64,000 nucleotides of DNA, from assembly GCF_022024055.1 (NCBI RefSeq), contig NZ_CP091788.1:558001-622000 (forward strand), given 5' to 3'. The stretch comes from Prevotella sp. E2-28 (GTDB lineage: Bacteria > Bacteroidota > Bacteroidia > Bacteroidales > Bacteroidaceae). Of the stretch, positions 17,123 through 26,433 are shown piece by piece. Within the stretch, counting starts at the first letter, position 1, and the number at the start of each line of letters is the position of its first letter. The position numbers and the translations under genes are program-made. The notes under the pieces were generated by a model. That model made no database searches and had not been told where the DNA came from. It worked only from the letters and a program-made list of their open reading frames with translations.

Positions 17123-18550
17123 ATGAAGTTATATTCTGACGAAGAACTGGCTGAAATATTAGACCAAGATATATTCCATCAAATCAGCGAAGCTGCTGAT
17201 CGACTCGGGCTTGAATGCTATGTCGTAGGCGGTTATGTGCGTGATATTTTTCTTGAGCGTCCATCAAATGATATCGATGTCGTTGTCGTAGGGAGTGGTA
17301 TCTCTGTGGCTCAGGAATTGAAGCGTATGCTGGGACGCAAAGCTCATCTCTCTGTATTCAAGAATTTTGGTACGGCTCAAGTGAAATTCCACGATACCGA
17401 GGTGGAATTCGTTGGCGCCCGTAAGGAGAGCTACAGCCATGACTCGCGTAAACCCATTGTAGAGAATGGTACGTTGGAAGATGACCAAAATCGCCGCGAC
17501 TTTACGATCAATGCAATGGCTATTTGCTTGAATAAGAGTCGTTTTGGCGAACTCGTGGATCCATTCAATGGCCTGGCTGATTTGGAAGATGGTATCATTG
17601 CCACGCCACTAGAACCTGGCATTACTTTTAGTGATGACCCTCTGCGTATGATGCGTTGCATTCGCTTTGCTACCCAACTTAATTTCCAAATTGAAGACGA
17701 GACCTTTGAGGCTCTCGAACGCATGGCTGACCGTATAAAAATCGTTAGCGGTGAACGCATCGAAGTGGAGCTCAATAAGATTGTTATGTCGCCTCATCCC
17801 AGCAAGGGCTTTGTTGATTTGCAACGTTCTGGACTCCTCAATATTATTTTGCCAGAATTGGCAGCTCTTGATATCGTAGAACAGAAGAATGGACGCGCTC
17901 ACAAGAATAATTTCTATCATACCTTGGAGGTGTTAGAGAACGTTGTAAAGAGCGGAAATAGTTCGTTATATCTAAGATGGGCCGCTTTGCTTCACGACAT
18001 AGGAAAGACAAAGACTAAGCGTTGGGATCCTGCTATAGGGTGGACATTCCATAATCATAATTATATCGGCGCAAAGATGGTGGGCGAAATCTTCCGTCGC
18101 CTAAAGTTACCTTTGGGAACGGAGATGAAGTATGTGCAGAAACTTGTTGATCTCCATATGCGTCCGCAGGTTATCGCTGATAGTGAGGTCACTGACTCTG
18201 CTGTTCGTCGTCTGTTGAATGATGCGGGTGATGATATTGATGACTTGATGACCCTTTGCGAAGCTGATATCACCAGTAAGAACGAGGTGCGCAAGAAAAT
18301 GTTCCTTGAAAACTTCCGTACGGTTCGTGAAAAACTGGCTGACCTTCAGGAAAAAGACTATAAACGCTTGTTGCAACCCGTTATTGACGGCAATGAAATC
18401 ATGGAGTTGTTCCATCTGAAACCTTCACGTGAAGTGGGCGTTCTTAAGCAGTACCTGAAAGATGCTGTTCTCGATAATAAGGTGGAGAACGAACGTGAAC
18501 CATTGATGCAGTTGTTGATGGCTAAGGCAAAGCAAATGGGATTGATTTGA
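17123..18550 (+). CDS. CCA tRNA nucleotidyltransferase / poly(A) polymerase family with HD domain
   Basis: 475 aa. The N-terminal class II nucleotidyltransferase core has GGYVRD, the metal-binding DID of NDIDVVVVGSG, and RRDFTINAMA. Residues ~190-250 match the family's RNA/ERhxxE-binding region (ISGERI-like VSGERIEVELNKI). A C-terminal HD domain follows (FYHTLEVLENV, WAALLHDIGKTKTKRW). In Bacteroidetes this protein is the usual candidate for CCA addition to tRNA 3' ends; this fits the tRNA-Pro here lacking an encoded CCA. It is followed 24 nt later by the LRR protein on the same strand. Confidence 0.92.
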   Translation: MKLYSDEELAEILDQDIFHQISEAADRLGLECYVVGGYVRDIFLERPSNDIDVVVVGSGISVAQELKRMLGRKAHLSVFKNFGTAQVKFHDTEVEFVGARKESYSHDSRKPIVENGTLEDDQNRRDFTINAMAICLNKSRFGELVDPFNGLADLEDGIIATPLEPGITFSDDPLRMMRCIRFATQLNFQIEDETFEALERMADRIKIVSGERIEVELNKIVMSPHPSKGFVDLQRSGLLNIILPELAALDIVEQKNGRAHKNNFYHTLEVLENVVKSGNSSLYLRWAALLHDIGKTKTKRWDPAIGWTFHNHNYIGAKMVGEIFRRLKLPLGTEMKYVQKLVDLHMRPQVIADSEVTDSAVRRLLNDAGDDIDDLMTLCEADITSKNEVRKKMFLENFRTVREKLADLQEKDYKRLLQPVIDGNEIMELFHLKPSREVGVLKQYLKDAVLDNKVENEREPLMQLLMAKAKQMGLI

Positions 18551-18574
18551 TGTTTAACTAAATAAGATAAAGAA

Positions 18575-19540
18575 ATGGAAGAAAAAACACCGTTTTACAA
18601 GCAGATCTGGTTTCTTGGAGGCTTGGCAACCATCGCCATTTTTGCACTTTGTTTCGTAGGAATCAATTATGTAAGTCAACCCGACGAACCTAAGGGGCCG
18701 GAGGTCGAGATGGAAATTATCGCTACGCTTCAAACCAACGAGCCATTGATTAAGATTGCCCGTGAGCAAGGTTGGGTTGAGGCTGATGCCACAGAGTTTA
18801 CCAGTGTCGATGCCGCAGCAGTGGATAGTATCGGTACTATTTTCAGTGGCAGTAATCTGGTTAAATTTCCAGAATTCCGCTATTTTGTAGGCTTGACGAC
18901 GATTGATGCTGGGGCATTTGCACATGCCGATCAGTTGAAGGAAATCGTGATTCCATCACAGGTTGGTGAAATTGCCTATGGTGCTTTTGCTGATTGCCCG
19001 GCATTGGAGTCTATCAGCGTAGATACAGCAAATACTCGTTATGACTCGCGTGACAACTGCAATGGCGTGATTTGTACATGGAAAGGAAAGCTGATGCTGG
19101 TGGCAGGCTGTAAAAATACAGTGTTGTCCGACCGTGTCTATCATATTGCTCCCCATGCCTTCCGCGGATGTAAACAACTCGTGTCTATCACATTCCCAGA
19201 GCGTATGGAGACTATTGGCGATTCAGCGTTTATGGATTGCGAAAACTTGAAGAAAGTTTCTGTGCCTCAGGGTGTTCGCTTTGTTGAACCAGGCACATTC
19301 GTTAATTGTACAGCTTTACAGACGCTGAGCTTGCCGAAGAGTATTGAGCGTCTGCAGAAAGATGCCTTCAAAGGATGCCGCAATTTGGTGAAGATAATAT
19401 GCCCCAAGAAATATCCGCCTATTATAGAGGATGCCTTTGATTCTTATGGTTCTATTGTCTATGTACCTCAGGGGCTTCAGAATAAGTATTATGCAGATAA
19501 GTATTGGAAGTACTTTAAGGATGTCAAAGAATTGAATTAG
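18575..19540 (+). CDS. Membrane-anchored BspA-type leucine-rich-repeat protein
   Basis: 321 aa. One transmembrane helix at ~12-34 (FLGGLATIAIFALCFVGI), then LRR_5 (BspA/TpLRR) repeats from ~85: LTTIDAGAFAHADQLKEIVIP, VYHIAPHAFRGCKQLVSITFP, METIGDSAFMDCENLKKVSVP, and so on. The repeats end in a cap 'IVYVPQGLQNKYYADKYWK', typical of the family. BspA-type LRRs in Bacteroidales are often surface or binding proteins; here the anchor suggests the inner membrane with a periplasmic domain. Binding partner unknown. A strong terminator follows. Confidence 0.85.
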   Translation: MEEKTPFYKQIWFLGGLATIAIFALCFVGINYVSQPDEPKGPEVEMEIIATLQTNEPLIKIAREQGWVEADATEFTSVDAAAVDSIGTIFSGSNLVKFPEFRYFVGLTTIDAGAFAHADQLKEIVIPSQVGEIAYGAFADCPALESISVDTANTRYDSRDNCNGVICTWKGKLMLVAGCKNTVLSDRVYHIAPHAFRGCKQLVSITFPERMETIGDSAFMDCENLKKVSVPQGVRFVEPGTFVNCTALQTLSLPKSIERLQKDAFKGCRNLVKIICPKKYPPIIEDAFDSYGSIVYVPQGLQNKYYADKYWKYFKDVKELN

Positions 19541-19564
19541 TTTATTAAAAAAATGTAAAATAAT

Positions 19565-19595
19565 AAGGCGTAAGTACTGTTGCTTACGCCTTTTT
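19565..19595 (+). terminator. Rho-independent terminator
   Basis: AAGGCGTAAG (19565-19574) pairs with CTTACGCC (19583-19590), followed by TTTTT. It closes the CCA-transferase/LRR transcript. Confidence 0.85.
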
Positions 19596-19597
19596 CG

Positions 19598-19605
19598 TAT
19601 CTTTG
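19598..19605 (+). promoter_or_regulatory. -7 element of the RND efflux operon
   Basis: TATCTTTG immediately after the terminator, 82 nt before the adaptor gene. No -33 at correct spacing. Confidence 0.5.
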
Positions 19606-19686
19606 CATTTTGAAAACTATTTTGTTAAGGATTAGTTTTCGTAGGGAAAGTGAATTTATATATAAATTAAAGTAGTTAGAATAATT

Positions 19687-20865
19687 ATGAAAAAGAACAG
19701 AATGATGCTGGTTGCAGCGGTTGCAACCGTACTGGTGTCGTGTGGTGGAGGCAGTGGCCGTCCCACTTTTGGCGACAATGAGTATCCCGTGGAAACTGTG
19801 AGCGTGCAGGATGCCTCGCTGCAGTCCACCTATCCAGCTACAATTAATGGTATTCAGGACGTGGAAATCCGTCCGAAAGTTTCAGGATTCCTTACCCAGG
19901 TCTGTGTGTCTGAAGGCCAGACGGTGAATGCCGGTCAGGTGCTCTTCGTGATTGACAACGAGACCTATCAGGCTCAGGTGCGTCAGGCCCAGGCTGCCGT
20001 CAACACCGCTCAGAGCGGTATGAAAACTGCCAAGCTGACCTTCGAGAACACCAAGCAGCTCCATGCCAACAAGGTGGTGGGCGACTATGAGTTGCAGACT
20101 GCCGAGAACACTTATCTCAGTGCGCAGGCACAGCTGGCTCAGGCTCAGGCTGCGCTGGCTTCTGCCCAGGAAGCCCTCAGCTTCTGCTATGTCAAGAGTC
20201 CTGCCAAGGGCGTTGTAGGCACGCTGCCCCTGAAGAAGGGGGCTCTGGTTAGTGCTTCAAACGTGCTGACGCACGTATCGGATATCAGCACCATGGATGT
20301 CTATTTCTCAATGACCGAGAAGGATATGCTCACCATGTCGCAGGCCGAGGGTGGTCTGAAGAGTGCTGTAGAGGCTTTCCCCGCCTTGAAACTCCAGTTG
20401 GCCGACGGTACCGTCTATGGCTATGAGGGCCACGTGACGACAATCAGCGGCGTCATCGACCGTTCTACAGGTTCCGTACAGCTGAAGGCCCAGTTCCCCA
20501 ACCCCGACAAACTGCTGAAGAGCGGCGGTTCGGGCACCATCATTATTCCGCGTTCTGCCAATGCCGCTATCATCATACCGCAGACAGTGGTGATGGAGGT
20601 GCAGAACAAGAAGTTCGTCTATCTGGTTAACGACAGCAATAAAGTGCAATATACAGAGATTAACGTAGATCCTCAGACCGATGGCAACAATTACATTGTG
20701 ACGAGTGGCCTCAAGGTGGGCGACAAGTACGTGACCAACGGTATTACCAAACTGACCGACCAGATGGAAATCGTGCCCATTACGCCTCAGCGCTATCAGG
20801 AGAAAATCCAGGAGCAGGCTAAGGCTATGACGGCAAGCGACATTGTGAATGCCATGAAAAAGTGA
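19687..20865 (+). CDS. RND efflux periplasmic adaptor (membrane fusion) lipoprotein
   Basis: 392 aa. A lipoprotein signal ends VLVSCGGG. The order is that of AcrA/MexA: lipoyl half (VEIRPKVSGFLTQVCVSEGQ, VNAGQVLFVID), Ala/Gln-rich alpha-hairpin (~100-170), second lipoyl half (FCYVKSPAKGVVGTLPLKKG), beta-barrel, and a membrane-proximal domain (LKVGDKYVTNGITKL). It links the inner-membrane pump to the outer-membrane channel. First gene of the efflux operon, 40 nt before the pump. GC content in this operon appears higher than in flanking genes. Confidence 0.95.
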   Translation: MKKNRMMLVAAVATVLVSCGGGSGRPTFGDNEYPVETVSVQDASLQSTYPATINGIQDVEIRPKVSGFLTQVCVSEGQTVNAGQVLFVIDNETYQAQVRQAQAAVNTAQSGMKTAKLTFENTKQLHANKVVGDYELQTAENTYLSAQAQLAQAQAALASAQEALSFCYVKSPAKGVVGTLPLKKGALVSASNVLTHVSDISTMDVYFSMTEKDMLTMSQAEGGLKSAVEAFPALKLQLADGTVYGYEGHVTTISGVIDRSTGSVQLKAQFPNPDKLLKSGGSGTIIIPRSANAAIIIPQTVVMEVQNKKFVYLVNDSNKVQYTEINVDPQTDGNNYIVTSGLKVGDKYVTNGITKLTDQMEIVPITPQRYQEKIQEQAKAMTASDIVNAMKK

Positions 20866-20905
20866 TAATAAGTAGATGATAATAGGATCATAAGAAGTAA
20901 AAAAT

Positions 20906-23900
20906 ATGACTTTTACGAATTTTATCAAACGCCCGGTACTTTCAACGGTAATATCCATACTTATCGTTATCCTGGGTGTCATCGGACTGTTCTCGCTGCC
21001 TATTGAGCAGTATCCGGATATTGCACCGCCCACGGTGGTGGTCTATACCAGTTACCCCGGTGCCGATGCTGAGACGGTGAAAAACTCAGTCATCACGCCG
21101 CTTGAGGAAAGTATCAACGGTGTGGAGGGCATGGACTATATCACCTCAACGGCGGGTGCTGGTTCGGCTCAGTTGAGCATTCTGTTCCGTCAGGGCATGA
21201 ATGCCGATATGTGTGCCGTGAACGTGCAGAACCGCGTGCAGCAGGCTCAGGCCTTGCTGCCTGCAGAGGTAACGCGCATCGGTGTGACGGTGATGAAGCG
21301 TCAGACCTCGCAGGTGCTCATGTACTCTATCACCTCCGATGGTAGATATGATGACGAGTTCCTCACCAACTATGCCAATATCAACATCGTGCCGGCACTG
21401 AAGCGTATTCAGGGCGTGGGCGACGTGCAGAGCCCTGGCTTGAAGACCTATGCTATGCGTATATGGCTGAAGCCCGACGTGATGAAGCAGTACAACCTGA
21501 TGCCGTCCGACATCAGTGGCCTGCTGGCAGAGCAGAATATCGAGGCTGCACCCGGACAGTTTGGTGAGCAGAGCGACGTGGCATACGAATATGCCATGCG
21601 CTACACGGGTCGCTTCAAGACTGCCGAGGAGTTCGGAAACATCATTATCAGCAGCGATGCCAACGGACAGACGCTGAAACTCAAGGATGTGGCCGACATT
21701 GAACTGGGCGGACAGCAATACACCGTTTCAATGAAAAACAACAACATACCCTCGGTGATGGGTATGGTGCAGCAGATTGCCGGTTCTAATGCCAACGAGA
21801 TTGCCAAGCAGGTGAAGGCCGAACTGGAAGAGCAGGCCAAACTGTTCCCGCCGGGCATGATCTATAAGATTAACTACGATGTCACGGAGTTCCTCTATGC
21901 CAGTATCGAGGAGGTTATCTTCACCCTGCTGTTCACGCTGGTGCTGGTGTTCATCGTTATCTACGTGTTCCTGCAGGACTGGCGCTCTACGCTGATTCCT
22001 CTGATCGCCGTGCCCGTGTCGCTGGTGGGTACATTCTTCTTCCTCAGCGTGATGGGCTTCTCTATCAACCTGTTGGTACTGTCGGCCCTGCTGCTGGCTA
22101 TTGCCATTGTGGTCGATGATGCCATTGTGGTGGTTGAGGCCGTACATGCCAAGTTGGACCAGGGCTATAAGAGTGCGTTGACAGCCTCTATCGATGCCAT
22201 GAACGAGATTTCGGGTGCTATCATCTCTATCACCCTGGTGATGGCGTCGGTGTTTATTCCTGTATCGTTCCTGGGCGGCACCACCGGTACGTTCTATCGT
22301 GAATTTGGTGTGACGATGGCTGTGTCTATCTTTATCTCGGCTCTGAATGCCTTGACGCTGTCGCCTGCCCTCTGTGCCATCTTCCTGAAGCCCCACAGCA
22401 AGGACGGTCACAAGCAGCTGTCGCGCATCGACCGTTTCCACCTGGCTTTCAATACTGCCTACGACAAGATTCTTGGAAAGTATAAGAAGAGCATAGAGAA
22501 GTCGGTTCGCAAGCCGGTCATCATCATCATTGCCGTTGTGCTCGGTATCGCCGCACTGGCTGGCACGGCTTCCGTAACAAGCACGGGTCTGGTTCCTAGT
22601 GAGGATACGGGTACCATCTTCTGTACCATCTCCATGCCCCCTGCCACCTCTGTGGCTCGCACCAAGCAGGTTATCAGTCAGGTCGATTCTATCCTGGCTG
22701 CCGACCCCGCAATCCAGAGTCGAGAGCAGATTCAGGGTTACAACTTCATTGCCGGTTCGGGTTCCGACCAGGCCACCTTTATTATTAAACTGAAGCCGTT
22801 TAGCGAGCGTCAGAAAGGACTGTGGTGGAAAATCTCCGGCCTCTGGGAGGGCGATGGCATCTATCGTTTCTTCATGAACCCGCTCGATGCCAACATGGTT
22901 GTTGCTCAGATATTCATCAAGACTGCCCATATCAAGGATGCCTCTATTCTGGCCTTCTCACCGCCTATGATTCCTGGATTCTCGGCTTCTGGTGGTGTGT
23001 CGCTGGTGATGCAAGACCGTACTGGCGGCGACCTGCAGCGATTCTACGGAATTGTGAAAGACTATATCGCCGAACTCAACAAGCGTCCGGAGATACAGAT
23101 GGCACAGACTTCCTACAACCCGTCTTATCCGCAGTACATGGTTCATGTCGATGTGGCTAAGTGTAAGCAGGTGGGCGTGTCGCCTTCTGTGGTGCTCAGC
23201 ACCCTTCAGGGCTACTATGGCGGACTGTATGCCTCTAACTTCAATGCCTACGGAAAGCTATACCGCGTGATGATTCAGGGTGCTCCGGAAACCCGCATGA
23301 CCGAAGAGTCGCTCAACAGCATCTATGTGCGCACACCGGCAGGCATGTCGCCCGTCAAGGAGTTCTGCACGCTGGAGCGCGTCTATGGTCCTTCAAACAT
23401 CAACCGCTTCAACCTGTTCACATCTATCAACGTGCAGGTGCAGGAGGCCGACGGCTATTCTTCCGGTGAGGTGCTGAAGGCTTGTCAGGAAGTGGCTGCC
23501 ACGATGCTTCCCACTGGTTACACCTACGACTACACGGGCTTGACACGTGAAGAGGCAAAGGCATCCAACTCTACGTGGATTATCTTCCTGCTGTGCTTCC
23601 TGTTCATATATCTGATTCTGTCGGCACAGTACGAGTCGTACATCTTGCCGTGGGCCGTGCTCCTCTCAGTACCTTTCGGTCTGGCTGGTTGCTTTGGCTT
23701 CACAGCATTGTTTGGCCACTCCAACGACATCTATATGCAGATTTCGCTTATCATGCTGATTGGACTGCTGGCTAAGAATGCCATCCTGATTATACAGTTC
23801 GCACTGGAGCGCCGCCAGACGGGTATGGCCATTTCGTGGGCTGCCGTGCTGGGTGCTGCTGCCCGTCTGCGTCCTATCCTGATGACTTCGCTGGCCATGA

Positions 23901-24160
23901 TTATCGGTCTGCTGCCTATGATGTTTGCATCTGGCGTAGGCAAGAATGGTAACCAGACGCTGGGTGCTGCTGCCGTTGGCGGTATGCTTGTGGGCACGCT
24001 GCTCCAGATTTTTGTGGTGCCTGGCCTGTTCGTTATCTTCCAGACCTTGCAGGAGAAGTTCCGTCCTATGAAGTTTGAGGATGAGGAGAATGGCGATGTG
24101 GCTGCCGAGCTCGCTCAGTATGCACATGAGGAGCCTGTGACTTATGAATTGGAAAAATAA
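20906..24160 (+). CDS. RND (HAE1-type) multidrug efflux transporter
   Basis: 1084 aa, typical of AcrB-class pumps. N-terminal TM1 (FIKRPVLSTVISILIVILGV) is followed by the porter domain (QYPDIAPPTVVVYTSYPGA, GGAGSAQLS-like TAGAGSAQLS). TM4 carries the proton-relay acidic pair in AIAIVVDDAIVVVEAV, and TM10-12 appear in the second half (LIGLLAKNAILIIQFA, GAAARLRPILMTSLAMI). It exports hydrophobic or amphipathic compounds using the proton gradient; substrate range not predictable. It stops 14 nt before the outer-membrane factor gene. Confidence 0.96.
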   Translation: MTFTNFIKRPVLSTVISILIVILGVIGLFSLPIEQYPDIAPPTVVVYTSYPGADAETVKNSVITPLEESINGVEGMDYITSTAGAGSAQLSILFRQGMNADMCAVNVQNRVQQAQALLPAEVTRIGVTVMKRQTSQVLMYSITSDGRYDDEFLTNYANINIVPALKRIQGVGDVQSPGLKTYAMRIWLKPDVMKQYNLMPSDISGLLAEQNIEAAPGQFGEQSDVAYEYAMRYTGRFKTAEEFGNIIISSDANGQTLKLKDVADIELGGQQYTVSMKNNNIPSVMGMVQQIAGSNANEIAKQVKAELEEQAKLFPPGMIYKINYDVTEFLYASIEEVIFTLLFTLVLVFIVIYVFLQDWRSTLIPLIAVPVSLVGTFFFLSVMGFSINLLVLSALLLAIAIVVDDAIVVVEAVHAKLDQGYKSALTASIDAMNEISGAIISITLVMASVFIPVSFLGGTTGTFYREFGVTMAVSIFISALNALTLSPALCAIFLKPHSKDGHKQLSRIDRFHLAFNTAYDKILGKYKKSIEKSVRKPVIIIIAVVLGIAALAGTASVTSTGLVPSEDTGTIFCTISMPPATSVARTKQVISQVDSILAADPAIQSREQIQGYNFIAGSGSDQATFIIKLKPFSERQKGLWWKISGLWEGDGIYRFFMNPLDANMVVAQIFIKTAHIKDASILAFSPPMIPGFSASGGVSLVMQDRTGGDLQRFYGIVKDYIAELNKRPEIQMAQTSYNPSYPQYMVHVDVAKCKQVGVSPSVVLSTLQGYYGGLYASNFNAYGKLYRVMIQGAPETRMTEESLNSIYVRTPAGMSPVKEFCTLERVYGPSNINRFNLFTSINVQVQEADGYSSGEVLKACQEVAATMLPTGYTYDYTGLTREEAKASNSTWIIFLLCFLFIYLILSAQYESYILPWAVLLSVPFGLAGCFGFTALFGHSNDIYMQISLIMLIGLLAKNAILIIQFALERRQTGMAISWAAVLGAAARLRPILMTSLAMIIGLLPMMFASGVGKNGNQTLGAAAVGGMLVGTLLQIFVVPGLFVIFQTLQEKFRPMKFEDEENGDVAAELAQYAHEEPVTYELEK

Positions 24161-24174
24161 GAAACATACAGATT

Positions 24175-25578
24175 ATGAATATAAATAGAATCTATAAAGG
24201 CGGGGTGTGGGCAATTGCTTGCCTACTCCTCACCAGTTGCGGACTCTACAATAAATACGAGCGTCCGGAGGATTTGAACACCAAGGGCTTGATTCGCGAC
24301 CTGACGAACGATGCAGATACATTGGTGCTGAACACGGATGACAACTTCGGAAACCTGCCTTGGCGTGAAGTCTTCACCGATCCGCAGTTGCAAGGTCTTA
24401 TTGAGACTGCTCTTGAGAATAATACCGACCTGCGTAATGCTGCCCTCAACGTGAAAATGATGGAGACGGCATTAACCTGTGCAAAACTGGCATTCCTGCC
24501 TTCAGTGGCTTTCGCCCCTCAGGGCACTATCAGTCAGGTGCAGATGGATGGTGCTTCGGTGAATCGCACCTATCAGTTGCCTATCGCAGCTACATGGAAT
24601 GTTGACCTCTTTGGCAACCTGCTCTCTCAGAAGCGTTCGGCTCAAATGAAACTGTTGGCTACAAAGGATTATCAGGTGGCTGTTCAGACACAGATTATCT
24701 GCGGTGTGGCCAATCTCTATTACACGCTGATGATGCTTGACGAGCAACTTGACATCGTGACCGATATGGAGGGCCTCACCAAGGATACATGGGACATGAT
24801 GCAGCTGCAGATGCAGTTGGGGCGTGCCCGTTCTACCAGTGTGCAGACGGCTGAGGCCAACTATTACAGTGTGCAGGCAAAGAAATTAGATTTGAAGCGT
24901 CAGATTCGTGAGATGGAGAACTCTATGTCGCTGTTGCTCAATGAGCCAGGTCATCAGATTCCTCGCGGCAAGTTCTATAACCAGTCGCTGCCCACGAATT
25001 TCTCGGCTGGCGTTGGCATTCAGTTGCTGAGCAACCGTGCAGATGTTCATGCTGCCGAGATGGCTTTGGCTCAATGCTTCTATGACACAGAAACTGCCCG
25101 TTCGCGCTTCTATCCGAATATCTCGATTTCCGGTACCGCTATGTTCACCAACTCGCTGGGAGCGTCTGTTGTGAATCCTGGTAAGTGGATTCTCTCTGCT
25201 GTAGGCTCGCTCACGCAGCCCATCTTCCAGCACGGCCAGATTGTGGCAGGACTGAAGGTGGCCAAGGCTCAGCAGGAGCAGGCTCTGAATTCTTTTCAGA
25301 GCACCATCCTGAAGGCTGGCAATGAGGTGAGCAATGCGCTCCTGGCCTATAATTCTTGCAACGAGAAAAGTGCGCTCGACGAGAAGCAGGTGAAAATCTA
25401 CGAACAGAACGTGGAGGACACCAAGTTGCTTTATACCTCAAAAGGCTCTTCTTATTTGGAGGTTATCCAAGCTCAGAACGGTCTGCTTAATGCCCGCATT
25501 TCAAAGGTCACCGACGACTTCAACAAGATGCAGGCTGTAGTAAATCTCTATCAGGCTCTTGGTGGAGGAAGTAAATAA
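24175..25578 (+). CDS. Outer-membrane efflux lipoprotein (NodT/OprM family)
   Basis: 467 aa lipoprotein (LLTSCGLYNKYERP). Two OEP-type halves rich in helix with the family signatures PWREVFTDPQLQGLIETAL, NTDLRNAALNV, ATWNVDLFG and SLTQPIFQHGQIVAGLKVA. It forms the TolC-like exit duct with the preceding adaptor and pump. The stop codon is followed directly by a tandem heptamer tract leading into the LpxA-like gene. Confidence 0.94.
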   Translation: MNINRIYKGGVWAIACLLLTSCGLYNKYERPEDLNTKGLIRDLTNDADTLVLNTDDNFGNLPWREVFTDPQLQGLIETALENNTDLRNAALNVKMMETALTCAKLAFLPSVAFAPQGTISQVQMDGASVNRTYQLPIAATWNVDLFGNLLSQKRSAQMKLLATKDYQVAVQTQIICGVANLYYTLMMLDEQLDIVTDMEGLTKDTWDMMQLQMQLGRARSTSVQTAEANYYSVQAKKLDLKRQIREMENSMSLLLNEPGHQIPRGKFYNQSLPTNFSAGVGIQLLSNRADVHAAEMALAQCFYDTETARSRFYPNISISGTAMFTNSLGASVVNPGKWILSAVGSLTQPIFQHGQIVAGLKVAKAQQEQALNSFQSTILKAGNEVSNALLAYNSCNEKSALDEKQVKIYEQNVEDTKLLYTSKGSSYLEVIQAQNGLLNARISKVTDDFNKMQAVVNLYQALGGGSK

Positions 25579-25611
25579 TGGATAATTGATAATGGATAAT
25601 TGACAATTATG
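25575..25611 (+). repeat. Heptamer tract (GATAATT family) between efflux operon and LpxA-like gene
   Basis: Tandem 7-nt units GATAATT / GATAATG / GACAATT fill the whole 30-nt spacer and run into the ATG at 25609, so they occupy the ribosome-binding region. Confidence 0.85.
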
Positions 25612-26388
25612 GCAAGTGAAATTAGTCCTAAAGCTGAAATATCGCCTAAGGCGAAAATCGGCAACAACTGTAAGATATTCCCCTTTGTGTATATTGAGGA
25701 CGATGTGGAGATTGGCGACAACTGTATCATCTTCCCCTTTGTAAGCATACTTGACGGCGCGCGTATTGGCAAGGGCAACAAGATTCACCAGGGATCGGTG
25801 ATTGCTGCCTTGCCTCAGGACTTCAACTATCGTGGCGAGAAGTCGTACGTGAAGATTGGCGATAATAACATTATTCGCGAAAACGTGGTCATCAACCGCG
25901 GTACCTATCGTGAGGGATCCACGGTTATAGGCAACCATAACTACCTGCTCGAGGGTACGCATATCAGCCACGACACCGTGGTTGGCGACAAGTGCGTGTT
26001 TGGCAACGGTGTAGAGATTGCGGGCGACTGTGTTATTGGCAATGGTGTCATCTTCTCTACCGGTGCCATCCAGAATGCCAATACCCGTGCTGGCGACCTG
26101 TCGCTGATTCAGGCGGGCTGTGCCTTCTCTCACGATGTGCCTCCTTATGTGATTGCTGGTGGAAATCCTATGGCGTATGGCGGTCCTAATACCACTATCA
26201 TGGACATTGCCAAGGTTGATAAGAAGGTTCAGAAGCACATTGCCAATGCCTATCGTCTGCTGTTCCACGGAAAAACAAGTATTGAGGATGTGGTGTTGCA
26301 GATCAAGGAGCAGGTGCCCGATAGCCCTGAGATTCAGAATATCGTGCGCTTCCTTGAATCCACGAAGCGCGGTATTATGTGTAAATAA
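25609..26388 (+). CDS. LpxA-like acyl-ACP:UDP-GlcNAc O-acyltransferase paralogue
   Basis: 259 aa from ATG 25609. Left-handed beta-helix hexapeptide repeats span ~5-185 (ISPKAEISPKAKIGNN, YIEDDVEIGDNCIIFPF), followed by the LpxA C-terminal helical tail (KVQKHIANAYRLLFHGKTS). The catalytic-site THISHD (H118, H121) is present, as is VPPYVIAGGNP. However, the family's His-Gln-Phe motif is replaced by IQNAN (~154-158), and it is not beside lpxD/lpxC-fabZ, where Bacteroidetes usually keep lpxA. It may be a second LpxA-type enzyme rather than the lipid A enzyme itself. Confidence 0.8.
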   Translation: MASEISPKAEISPKAKIGNNCKIFPFVYIEDDVEIGDNCIIFPFVSILDGARIGKGNKIHQGSVIAALPQDFNYRGEKSYVKIGDNNIIRENVVINRGTYREGSTVIGNHNYLLEGTHISHDTVVGDKCVFGNGVEIAGDCVIGNGVIFSTGAIQNANTRAGDLSLIQAGCAFSHDVPPYVIAGGNPMAYGGPNTTIMDIAKVDKKVQKHIANAYRLLFHGKTSIEDVVLQIKEQVPDSPEIQNIVRFLESTKRGIMCK

Positions 26389-26390
26389 AG

Positions 26391-26432
26391 AAATCATCCC
26401 TGTCATATCGGCAGGGATGATTTTTTTTTTTT
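26391..26432 (+). terminator. Terminator after the LpxA-like gene
   Basis: AAATCATCCCTG (26391-26402) pairs with CAGGGATGATTT (26412-26423), followed by a long T run. The facing radical SAM gene stops just beyond it. Confidence 0.9.
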
Positions 26433-26433
26433 A

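Noticed and set aside
21728..22930. 400-codon open frame antisense to the RND pump gene, rich in His/Arg/Asp
   Set aside because: Shadow of the high-GC pump gene; composition is that of a reverse-complement frame and there is no promoter.
25501..26406. 301-codon frame antisense to the LpxA-like gene
   Set aside because: Covers a clear beta-helix enzyme on the other strand; translation shows no domain, and its end runs through the heptamer tract.
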